Shown piece after piece: positions 54,175 to 61,975 of a stretch of 64,000 nt of DNA. Numbering within the stretch: the stretch's first letter is position 1; the number at the start of each line of letters is the position of its first letter. The stretch is from assembly GCA_937894725.1 (NCBI GenBank), contig CALAYL010000094.1:1-64000 (forward strand), given 5' to 3'. Source of the DNA: an uncultured Bacteroidota bacterium (GTDB lineage Bacteria > Bacteroidota > Bacteroidia > Chitinophagales > LD1). The translations under genes and the position numbers were made by a program. The notes under the pieces were generated by a model, which was not told the origin of the DNA, ran no database searches, and saw nothing but the letters and a program-made list of their open reading frames with translations.

Positions 54175-54831
54175 ATGAATCAAGATACTTTTCGTCATAA
54201 AGGACTACGCAAAGCGATGATAGCATCGTTGAGGGAAATGGGCATTACAGACCAACGTGTACTCGATGCCATGAATCGTATTCCTCGTCATTTATTTTTG
54301 AGCAAGGATAGCGTATTTGATGAAACAGCCTATGAAAATAAAGCTTTCCAAATTGGCAGTGGGCAAACAATTTCGATGCCTTTTACAGTGGCGTATCAGT
54401 CGCAGCTGCTAGAGATAGTGCCAGGCGACAAAGTGCTCGAAATAGGTACTGGAAGTGGATATCAAGCTGCGGTGTTGGCAGAAATGGGTGCTCAAGTTTA
54501 TTCGGTCGAAAGACAAAAGAGTTTGTTTGATAAGACGTCTGTTTTTTTGCGCAAAATGGGCTATGATCGAATTAAAACTTTTTTTGGAGATGGCTTTTTA
54601 GGGGTGCCTGCTTTTGCGCCATACGACAAAGTTATCATCACCGCAGCCGCCCCCGAACTTCCTACTAAACTCTTTAGTCAATTGCTTTTGGGCGGTCAAA
54701 TGATCATACCACTGGATGATAGTGACAAAACGACCATGCGTAGATTTACAAAAGTGGAGGACAATGAAATCATTGAAGAGCAATTCATTGAATGTGCTTT
54801 TGTGCCCATGCTCAAAGGGACAAACTATTGA
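54175..54831 (+). CDS. pcm: Protein-L-isoaspartate O-methyltransferase
   Basis: A 218-residue PCMT. 'DTFRHKGLRKAMIASLREMG', 'AMNRIPRHLFLSKD', 'YENKAFQIGSGQTISMPFTV' and the SAM-binding 'VLEIGTGSGYQAAVLAEMGA' are diagnostic. It methylates isoaspartyl residues for repair of aged proteins. A near-consensus TACTTTTA box lies before the start. The 190 bases upstream hold nothing else recognisable. It converges with the PorP/SprF-type gene. Confidence 0.95.
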   Translation: MNQDTFRHKGLRKAMIASLREMGITDQRVLDAMNRIPRHLFLSKDSVFDETAYENKAFQIGSGQTISMPFTVAYQSQLLEIVPGDKVLEIGTGSGYQAAVLAEMGAQVYSVERQKSLFDKTSVFLRKMGYDRIKTFFGDGFLGVPAFAPYDKVIITAAAPELPTKLFSQLLLGGQMIIPLDDSDKTTMRRFTKVEDNEIIEEQFIECAFVPMLKGTNY

Positions 54832-54840
54832 ACTATTTAT

Positions 54841-56013
54841 CTAGAAAATTTGACAATCAGCGCCCTTGCTATCTACCTTTTTTACTTTAGATAAAATATA
54901 AATTAGAGAGCCTTCTATCGCTCCATTGTTTTGTGTAGCACGCTGAAATTTTGATGTATTGATATCATAACTTAAATTAACCTGCCATGCATTGTAATCC
55001 ATGCCTAGCAATAGATAGAAAGCATCATTGTTGCGATAATATGCGCCTGTATTTAGACATACGCTGGCTTTGTTTTGTTTAAAGATATAAGCTTTAGTAT
55101 GTACTCCAAAAGCCAACTCATATTTAGTGTCTTGATATTGAAACTGAGCTTCGGGCACGAGGTCAAGTTTTTTACAGATTTGCCAACGAAGCTTTGTATT
55201 GATAGTATAGCGAAGATCTAGGCGTATATTTTTATCATTCAGAAAACTTTGTCGCGCTTGATTGAGGTGGTGTATGCCAATACCCATAGTAAATTGTTTG
55301 CGACTGCTTTTAGTATATTGATAAGAAAGCCCTGCTGCTACATCGGGGTAATAAAATGAACTGTTTGGAAACTGCTCACCACTTTGTAGATTCGGATTGT
55401 AGCGATCGCCAGTATATTGATTATCGAAATAAAGATATTGATACTGAATCGTACGTCCACCCATGCCTACTGATGCTCCTACCGAAATGCTGTGAGCCTT
55501 TGTAGCTCCCAATCGCAACTGATAGGCAGCACTCAACATCGCTTGCATAGCACTAAATCGGCTATCGCCTGCGCGGTCGTAATAAAACATACCACCTAAA
55601 GAAAGTCCATGTGTTTCTTTCCATGTTTTTACATTGCCATCAGTCGAAAATGAAAAGGTGTTGTAACTCACTGGCACCGTAAACCATTGATTACGATAAT
55701 TGGCTACAAAACGCACATCACCATCGAAAACACCCGTAAATGCAGGGTTTTGAGAAAGTGGCGAAAAATTAAATTGGGAGAAATGGATGTCTTGAGCGAA
55801 TAACAGAGAGCTGTAAGCGGTGAGAAGCAAAAAAATAGTCGCAAGTCGCAAGTTTTTTAGTCGCAGGTCGTAAGTCAAAAGTCGCAAGTGAAGGCTTGCA
55901 CTCAATCTCCAGACTCTTTCAACTAGCGATTTATAGCTAGCTGCAATTAGCTTTTCACTTGCAGTTAACAGCTTGCGAATTGTAGCTTGTAGCTTGTAGC
56001 TATTCATCCTCAT
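54841..56013 (-). CDS. PorP/SprF family type IX secretion membrane protein
   Basis: A 390-residue frame. From residue ~74 it reads 'QDIHFSQFNFSPLSQNPAFT' and 'NYRNQWFTVPVSYNTFSFST', the hallmark start of PorP/SprF barrels, and continues with beta-strands to the end. These proteins sit in the outer membrane and support secretion or anchoring of one specific T9SS type B cargo, usually encoded next door, as here. The ATG at 56013 overlaps the cargo's TGA (ATGA), but 54 residues built from 7-bp repeats precede the signal peptide core (LRLATIFLLLTAYSSLLFAQ). A TTG at 55849-55851 would restore a normal start. It is not clear which is used. Confidence 0.9.
   Translation of the reverse strand: MRMNSYKLQATIRKLLTASEKLIAASYKSLVERVWRLSASLHLRLLTYDLRLKNLRLATIFLLLTAYSSLLFAQDIHFSQFNFSPLSQNPAFTGVFDGDVRFVANYRNQWFTVPVSYNTFSFSTDGNVKTWKETHGLSLGGMFYYDRAGDSRFSAMQAMLSAAYQLRLGATKAHSISVGASVGMGGRTIQYQYLYFDNQYTGDRYNPNLQSGEQFPNSSFYYPDVAAGLSYQYTKSSRKQFTMGIGIHHLNQARQSFLNDKNIRLDLRYTINTKLRWQICKKLDLVPEAQFQYQDTKYELAFGVHTKAYIFKQNKASVCLNTGAYYRNNDAFYLLLGMDYNAWQVNLSYDINTSKFQRATQNNGAIEGSLIYILSKVKKVDSKGADCQIF
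55837..56005. repeat. Degenerate heptamer repeats at the 5' end of the PorP/SprF gene
   Basis: On the + strand three perfect tandem copies of tgtagct lie at 55981-56001. A second family based on agtcgca has two perfect tandem copies at 55837-55850, with degenerate copies to about 55891. Between them are related words (cttgcag, agctagctgcaat). The repeats are translated as part of the gene and have a unit length of seven, so gain or loss of a copy would shift the frame. Confidence 0.75.
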
Positions 56014-59000
56014 CTCAACAAAGTTAAATTGCCTTTTAGGAAAAATTTATCCCCCGAGATACATTCGCCTTCTACATACCATCCAAACACAGATGGGTCG
56101 AGCGATTTGCCTTTAAATGTCCCATCCCAGCCTTCTTTTATATCATTTGTGCCAAATACTTTTTGCCCCCACCGATCATATACGGATATTCCGATTTTGC
56201 GAATATCATTGCCACGCACATACCATTTGTCGTTTTTGCCATCACTATTGGGCGTAAATCCATTCGGGATATACACACCCTCTCTATTGCAGGGGGTATG
56301 GAGTACAACTACAGTTACATCTGTAATCAAGTTACATCCATCGCCATCCGACACTTCTAGTTTGTAGGTAGTTGTTTCCAAAGGAAACGCTTTTGGATCT
56401 GGGATATTTAACGCTGAAAGTGTGCTGTCTTTTTGCCATAAAAAACTAACCACCGAAGACGGAAATGATGTGGTAATCTGTGAGGTGTCTCCATACAAAA
56501 TAGTATCGGGTGAAGCGATAGCCGAGAGTAAACCTAATGTTGAGGCTACTTTCACCCGCACCGTATCAAAATATTTGCAGCCATTTATGTCTGTGCCGAT
56601 GACCGTAAATGCAGTATCTTTTTTTGGGGAAACTATGGGCGATGCTGAAGTAGCTCCACTCAAAATTTCGCTTGTTGGTTGCCAGGTATAAGAGAGTGCT
56701 GGTGGTTTAGTATTTTTTACTGTAAGTCGCACGGTGTCTTTAGGACAGAGGACATCACCACCGCTCACACTGAGCGAATCAAAAAACACAATAATTTTTT
56801 GACGAACGGTATCTACACAATAGTCGTGACGATATAGTAAAACATAATTTGTTGTCGTGTCGGGTGAAGCTAGGGGATTTGATATTAGTGGATCGCTGAG
56901 TGCATAGGGTGGTCGCCAAATATAGGTAGAGAGCGGATTTCCATCGGGAGCTATGCCTATCTGTATGGTGTCCGAACTACAAATGGTTTGGTCTGCTTGA
57001 ATGGTGCTTGCTGAGAGTTGTACTACTATTTTTTTAGTGATAGAATCCACTGTATTGCAACTTGCAGAATCGGTCAATTTTAACTTCACTAAATAAGTGC
57101 CTGGTAGGCTATAAGTGTGTGTGGGATTTGGATCTGAAGAGGTAATGCCATCGCCAAAATCCCAAGCGTATGTTGCTATAGTGCTAGTTTGTTTGCTTCG
57201 ATTGGTAAATGGAAATGTGACTAAATTGCACACTTGAGGAAACGTAAAGTCGGCTACGGTGAGTGGAATTTCGATGTCAAATTTAAAAATGAGATTGTTG
57301 CAGTTATTGCTGTTGTTGGTAGTTGACATAGCATTAGCGGGAGCAGTAGGGAAGTTGCTATTTGCTCCGCATCCTGCACATACAGATTGATATACTACGC
57401 CTTTTCTATCAAATCTACTAGTACCTCCATCTACATGTTCCTCGCTATTATTGCCACCCATAAAAGTGGCATATTGCAAAGCCGAGGCGTCTTCGCGTAG
57501 CACCATCAAATAAAACTCTTCGTTGTCGGTAGTGCATTTTACACAGCCAGCCGTTACATCTAACCCCTGTGTACCCCCAGTCGCTTGTACATTGCTGTTG
57601 ACCCCTTCGCTACCCCAGCCACAAACGTAAATACTATTACATACATCAGCTAAAAATGCCGTGGGTGAAATGTCCGTTACACCCAAGCCTCGTCCAAAAC
57701 TCGTTGACCATATCCAAGACGATAAATCTTTGTTGAATTTAGAAATAAACTGACCACCATTTGGCTTGTTGTAAATTGCGTTTTGTATGAACTTTGATTG
57801 GCTGTTTTCAGCTTGACCTAGCACCATTACCTCCTCTTTTTTATTCACCTCTACGAAATAAATTTGGTCATAGTCTGCGAACCCTTGAAAAGTACTGCTC
57901 AATACATTTTGCCCATCTTCTGATACGTAATATAAAAAGCCATCTGTATTGCCTCCTATTGTTTTTTGCTTGCCTGCACCAGGCATTGGAAAATCAGCAG
58001 AGACAGTGCCTCCAGCGAAATAAAGATTATTGTCTTTGTCAAAAGCCACTGAGTAGCAGGCATCATCGCCACTTCCCCCAAACGTAGTGCTCCAAATGAG
58101 CGTATCTAAATCGGGTTTAAACTTTGTGAAACTAGCATCTAATCCTCCACCAAAGGCAGTTTGAAATGTGCCCGATGTGCGTGGAAAATCTGAAGAACGA
58201 GTACATGACGCAACTACTACATTCCCATCTTTATCGATATCGATTTCGCCACGTACTTCATCAGCATAGTTGTGACGAGTGGTGCCTTTGAAACGATAGA
58301 CACCATTGTAATTGAGGCCGTCATTGCCACTACCGCCTAGGTAAGTCGAAGCGAGGAGTTGAGTGCCATCTATACTCAGTTTTGAAATTGTAATGTCAGC
58401 ACCATTAATATAGTGTGCGGCTATGCCATCAAACACGCCTGGATTGGTGCCGCCATTATAAGAAGTGTCAAAAGCTAATGAAGTTGTAGGAAAATTTGAT
58501 GATGAGGTAGTGCCTAAGATGTATAGTTCATCTTTATCATTCACCACCAGACTGTGTGGCAAATCAGACCCAAATCCCCCCAAGTAGGTAGCGAACAATC
58601 TTGTAGTACCATCTGCTGAAACCTTAGTGATGCCTATATCCGTGTTGGGATATGATCCACCACCAGTAAAAAAAACAGTAGGGCCACCTACATAATTTTG
58701 TTGATAAGCTCCGAGTGTAACGGGGTATCCTGTGCTAAATACAGATCCTGCCGCAAAGCCATTGCCCAGATTATCGTAGGTAGCCGAATAGCCAAAATTG
58801 TCGGCAGTAGAGCCTGAGTAGGTGGAGAAAACAAGTGTAGGGTCTATGACTAATGTGTAGCTATCATTATATGCACCGAGCCTAAATCGCAATGTTTTAT
58901 TTTCCTTATTCAGTACAAAATCGCATCTCACTTCTCTTTTTTTACCATTGATAATTTGGTATGCATAAGGTCGCTGCTCTATGAGGTCGCCTACGTTTGT

Positions 59001-59588
59001 TTTTAAAACCAAATCACCTGATGTTGTAATATCCATATTTTCAACACCTTCGTATTGCATAGCAATACTTGAAATGTCAGCTAGTGGTTTTAGGTATAAA
59101 TCATATTTTAAGCCAATGCCTACAGAGTAAAATTCTGCATCTACCCCTTCGTAAATTTCTCTGTAAATTAATTTTCGCGCAGCGGGAACACGACTTGCCC
59201 ACTTGCTTTTATCATTGCCAATAAAATAATTGAAATACTCAGATAGAAGATTGTCTGCTTGGATGTAGGCGTTTAGATTCGCTCCTACAAACGACATTTT
59301 ATATGCATGACTATTGACCAGGCTATCTATATGATTTGGGTCAAAATAATGACCATGACGGAGCGCTTTTTTCTTTTGCTCCACATTTACCAAATCGAAG
59401 GTAACCGCCTGCTGATGAAAAAAAATACTCCCGGCTGAAAAATTGGAGCGATACTGAATATGCGATGGCCACTGCCCTTTATTGGCTATGAAGTACAAAT
59501 CGCAACTAGTGCAAGCAGTATGTGCATAGCTAGTTTGTAGCAGTGCAATAAAAAGCAAAACGAGGAAAGGTTTAATTGTTTTCATCAC
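56010..59588 (-). CDS. Giant T9SS type B cargo with SBBP-like repeats and PKD domain
   Basis: A 1192-residue protein with a signal peptide (MMKTIKPFLVLLFIALLQTS). The N-terminal ~240 residues start with 'YFIANKGQWPSHIQYRSNF', the DUF7948-type domain. Residues ~250-780 hold SBBP-like propeller repeats (ATYLGGFGSDLPHSLVVND, STYLGGSGNDGLNY, STTFGGSGDDACYSVAFD). Residues ~800-890 form a PKD domain ('TYAWDFGDGITSSDPNPTHT'). Further Ig-like units follow. The last ~90 residues ('GVYIPNGFTPNSDGKNDKWY', 'ISVYDRWGQKVF', 'GWDGTF') form the gliding-motility-associated type B sorting domain. It should be exported by T9SS and kept at the surface as an adhesin. The downstream PorP/SprF gene is its likely partner. 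Confidence 0.93.
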   Translation of the reverse strand: MMKTIKPFLVLLFIALLQTSYAHTACTSCDLYFIANKGQWPSHIQYRSNFSAGSIFFHQQAVTFDLVNVEQKKKALRHGHYFDPNHIDSLVNSHAYKMSFVGANLNAYIQADNLLSEYFNYFIGNDKSKWASRVPAARKLIYREIYEGVDAEFYSVGIGLKYDLYLKPLADISSIAMQYEGVENMDITTSGDLVLKTNVGDLIEQRPYAYQIINGKKREVRCDFVLNKENKTLRFRLGAYNDSYTLVIDPTLVFSTYSGSTADNFGYSATYDNLGNGFAAGSVFSTGYPVTLGAYQQNYVGGPTVFFTGGGSYPNTDIGITKVSADGTTRLFATYLGGFGSDLPHSLVVNDKDELYILGTTSSSNFPTTSLAFDTSYNGGTNPGVFDGIAAHYINGADITISKLSIDGTQLLASTYLGGSGNDGLNYNGVYRFKGTTRHNYADEVRGEIDIDKDGNVVVASCTRSSDFPRTSGTFQTAFGGGLDASFTKFKPDLDTLIWSTTFGGSGDDACYSVAFDKDNNLYFAGGTVSADFPMPGAGKQKTIGGNTDGFLYYVSEDGQNVLSSTFQGFADYDQIYFVEVNKKEEVMVLGQAENSQSKFIQNAIYNKPNGGQFISKFNKDLSSWIWSTSFGRGLGVTDISPTAFLADVCNSIYVCGWGSEGVNSNVQATGGTQGLDVTAGCVKCTTDNEEFYLMVLREDASALQYATFMGGNNSEEHVDGGTSRFDRKGVVYQSVCAGCGANSNFPTAPANAMSTTNNSNNCNNLIFKFDIEIPLTVADFTFPQVCNLVTFPFTNRSKQTSTIATYAWDFGDGITSSDPNPTHTYSLPGTYLVKLKLTDSASCNTVDSITKKIVVQLSASTIQADQTICSSDTIQIGIAPDGNPLSTYIWRPPYALSDPLISNPLASPDTTTNYVLLYRHDYCVDTVRQKIIVFFDSLSVSGGDVLCPKDTVRLTVKNTKPPALSYTWQPTSEILSGATSASPIVSPKKDTAFTVIGTDINGCKYFDTVRVKVASTLGLLSAIASPDTILYGDTSQITTSFPSSVVSFLWQKDSTLSALNIPDPKAFPLETTTYKLEVSDGDGCNLITDVTVVVLHTPCNREGVYIPNGFTPNSDGKNDKWYVRGNDIRKIGISVYDRWGQKVFGTNDIKEGWDGTFKGKSLDPSVFGWYVEGECISGDKFFLKGNLTLLR

Positions 59589-59713
59589 TTATACTAATAT
59601 AGAAAAGAAAATGAAAAGGAGTGACTCTATTTGAAAATGAAAGTCGAAAGGATTAGGGCTGTATATATACTTTCCTGCAAATTTATCCCCTCTAAATCGT
59701 ATTTTCACCCCCA

Positions 59714-60847
59714 ATGAAACGATTTAAACACATAGCTACAGATAAAGATTCTAAAGCGCGAGCAGGCGAGTTTACTACAGATCATGGGGTGATTCAAACC
59801 CCTATTTTTATGCCTGTGGGTACGGCAGGCACTGTAAAGGGAGTGCATTTTCGTGAGCTCAAATCTGATATTGGTGCACAAATTATTTTGGGCAATACCT
59901 ACCATCTTTTTTTACGCCCAGGCACATCTACTATCGAGGCTGCTGGTGGGTTACACAAATTTATAGGATGGGATCGACCTATACTCACCGATTCGGGGGG
60001 CTATCAAGTATATTCGCTTTCGGATATTCGTAAGATAAAAGAGGAAGGAGCAGAGTTTCGTTCGCATATTGATGGTTCAAAGCATGTGTTTTCACCCGAA
60101 AGAGTGATGGATATACAGCGTAGTATCGGGGCGGATATTATCATGGCGTTTGATGAGTGTACGCCTTATCCATGCGAGTATAACTATGCTCAAAAATCGA
60201 TGCACATGACTCACCGATGGTTAGATAGATGTATCGCTAGGTTTGATGAAACATTGCCGTACTATGGCTATGAGCAGTTTTTGTTTCCAATAGTACAAGG
60301 CAGTACCTTCAAAGATTTGCGGACTCAGTCGGCAGAATACATAGCAGCAAAAACTACTCAAGGTTGTGCTATAGGTGGACTTTCGGTAGGAGAGCCCGAT
60401 GATGAACTCTATGCAATGACTGAGCTTGTTTGTGATATTTTGCCTACCGATAAACCTCGCTATCTGATGGGTGTAGGTACGCCTGCCAATATTTTGGAAG
60501 CCATAGCGTTGGGGGTAGATATGTTTGACTGCGTAATGCCTACCCGAAATGCAAGAAATGGGATGCTATTTACCTCCAATGGTATTATTAATATCCGCAA
60601 CGAAAAATTTAAGAATGATTTTAGCCCAGTAGATGAAAATAGTCCATGCGAATTGATGCGAACGCATACCAAAGCTTACATGCGACATCTATTACATTCT
60701 GGCGAGATGCTTGGAGCACAATTGGCTTCTATCAACAATTTGAGCCTTTACATGTGGTTGGTTGAAAATGCGCGAACGCAGATTTTAGCAGGCACATACA
60801 AGTCTTGGAAAAATAAAATGGTAACACAATTAATGACGCGACTATAG
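59714..60847 (+). CDS. tgt: tRNA-guanine transglycosylase (queuine tRNA-ribosyltransferase)
   Basis: A 377-residue Tgt. 'FMPVGTAGTVKGVHFRELKS', 'ILGNTYHLFLRPGTSTIEAA', 'PILTDSGGYQVYSLSDIRKI', 'IMAFDECTPYPCEY' and 'YLMGVGTPANILEAIALGVD' cover the TIM-barrel active site, including both catalytic Asp. The usual zinc-binding C-terminal segment (CxCxxC) is replaced by 'SPVDENSPCELMRTHTKAYM', a form I associate with a Bacteroidota subgroup but cannot prove. It exchanges G34 for preQ1 in tRNA. Its TAG stop overlaps the GTG start of the LptF/G gene. Confidence 0.93.
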   Translation: MKRFKHIATDKDSKARAGEFTTDHGVIQTPIFMPVGTAGTVKGVHFRELKSDIGAQIILGNTYHLFLRPGTSTIEAAGGLHKFIGWDRPILTDSGGYQVYSLSDIRKIKEEGAEFRSHIDGSKHVFSPERVMDIQRSIGADIIMAFDECTPYPCEYNYAQKSMHMTHRWLDRCIARFDETLPYYGYEQFLFPIVQGSTFKDLRTQSAEYIAAKTTQGCAIGGLSVGEPDDELYAMTELVCDILPTDKPRYLMGVGTPANILEAIALGVDMFDCVMPTRNARNGMLFTSNGIINIRNEKFKNDFSPVDENSPCELMRTHTKAYMRHLLHSGEMLGAQLASINNLSLYMWLVENARTQILAGTYKSWKNKMVTQLMTRL

Positions 60848-61923
60848 TGAAAATTATAGACTGGTATATCTTCAAAAAGTACTTAACTACTTTTGTATTT
60901 ATCATGGTGTTGCTCATTGCCATCACCATTGTTATTGATATTTCAGAAAAGATAGATACACTCTTAGATGGAGGCATTCCTCTTCGTGAAACCATTACGC
61001 AATACTACTTTGGGTTTATCCCGTTTATATCCTCTTTATTAGCTCCGTTTTTCATCTTGGTAGCAGTGATTTTCTTTACGTCACAGCTAGCTGATAGGTC
61101 GGAGATTATCGCTATACTCAATAGTGGCACTAGTTTTTACCGATTTTTAGTGCCGTATTTTTATGGTGCTACATTTTTCTTTGTGTTGTTGTATTTAGGC
61201 AATCATTATGCCATCCCAAAAGCAAATAAAAAACGAATTGCTTTTGAGGATAAATACATCAATAAAGTATCCAACAATGCGGCTTTTAATTTCCATAGGG
61301 CATTGCCTACTGGTGAGTTTATTTTTGTAGAAAGCTATAAGCCAGCCTTTGGTACAGCCTACCGTTTTTCACTTGAAAAATTTGATAAAGGTAGAATGAC
61401 CTTAAAACTAAGGTGTGATAATCTCGCCTGGCAAAAGGAAACAGGCAAGTGGCAGCTGACCAACTATTATAGACGAACATTGGTAGGAGAGCAATTTAAG
61501 CTAAGCAAAGGCGAGGTGTTGGATACTTTTTTGCCTTTTAAACCCGAGGATTTTACGTTTTTTTCGGATTCTAAGGAGATGATGACTACGCCTGAGTTAG
61601 ATAATTATATGGCCGTGATGCGCAAAGCGGGAATGAGCAACCTGGAGTTTTTTGAGGTGGAAAGACATAGGCGTACATCTATTCCGTTTAGTATTTTTAT
61701 CATGACCTTGATAGGTGTGAGTTTGGCTTCAAAGAAAGTGAGGGGCGGGTTAGGATGGCATATTGTTTTGGGAATTGCGCTGAGTGCTACCTATGAGATT
61801 ATTATGAAATTCTCGATTACATTTTCTACCAATGCCTCACTGCCAGCCATTTTGGGTGTTTGGATTCCGAATTTTATCTTTGGTGGTATTGCAATTTTCC
61901 TTTTGCTCAAAGCTCCTAAATAA
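60847..61923 (+). CDS. LptF/LptG-type lipopolysaccharide export permease
   Basis: A 358-residue YjgP/YjgQ family membrane protein with six membrane helices, three before and three after a periplasmic jellyroll. 'IIDWYIFKKYLTTFVFIMVL' is the family start, and 'RTSIPFSIFIMTLIGVSLAS' with 'KVRGGLGWHIVLGIALSATY' marks the coupling region. It is part of the LptB2FG complex that extracts LPS from the inner membrane. The start is GTG at 60847, overlapping tgt by one base. tgt-lptF/G is a common pair in this phylum. Confidence 0.94.
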   Translation: MKIIDWYIFKKYLTTFVFIMVLLIAITIVIDISEKIDTLLDGGIPLRETITQYYFGFIPFISSLLAPFFILVAVIFFTSQLADRSEIIAILNSGTSFYRFLVPYFYGATFFFVLLYLGNHYAIPKANKKRIAFEDKYINKVSNNAAFNFHRALPTGEFIFVESYKPAFGTAYRFSLEKFDKGRMTLKLRCDNLAWQKETGKWQLTNYYRRTLVGEQFKLSKGEVLDTFLPFKPEDFTFFSDSKEMMTTPELDNYMAVMRKAGMSNLEFFEVERHRRTSIPFSIFIMTLIGVSLASKKVRGGLGWHIVLGIALSATYEIIMKFSITFSTNASLPAILGVWIPNFIFGGIAIFLLLKAPK

Positions 61924-61925
61924 AA

Positions 61926-61952
61926 AAATCCTCTCCCAACGGGAGAGGATTT
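61926..61952. terminator. Bidirectional terminator between LptF/G and the Omp28-like cargo
   Basis: A 12-bp stem (aaatcctctccc / gggagaggattt) with loop aac. It is flanked by an A-run on the left and 'ttgaaattc' on the right. It lies three bases after the LptF/G stop and 24 bases from the convergent gene. On the minus strand the T-run is long, so it serves the Omp28-like gene best. Confidence 0.8.
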
Positions 61953-61975
61953 GAAATTCGATTGGAGCAGTTTTT

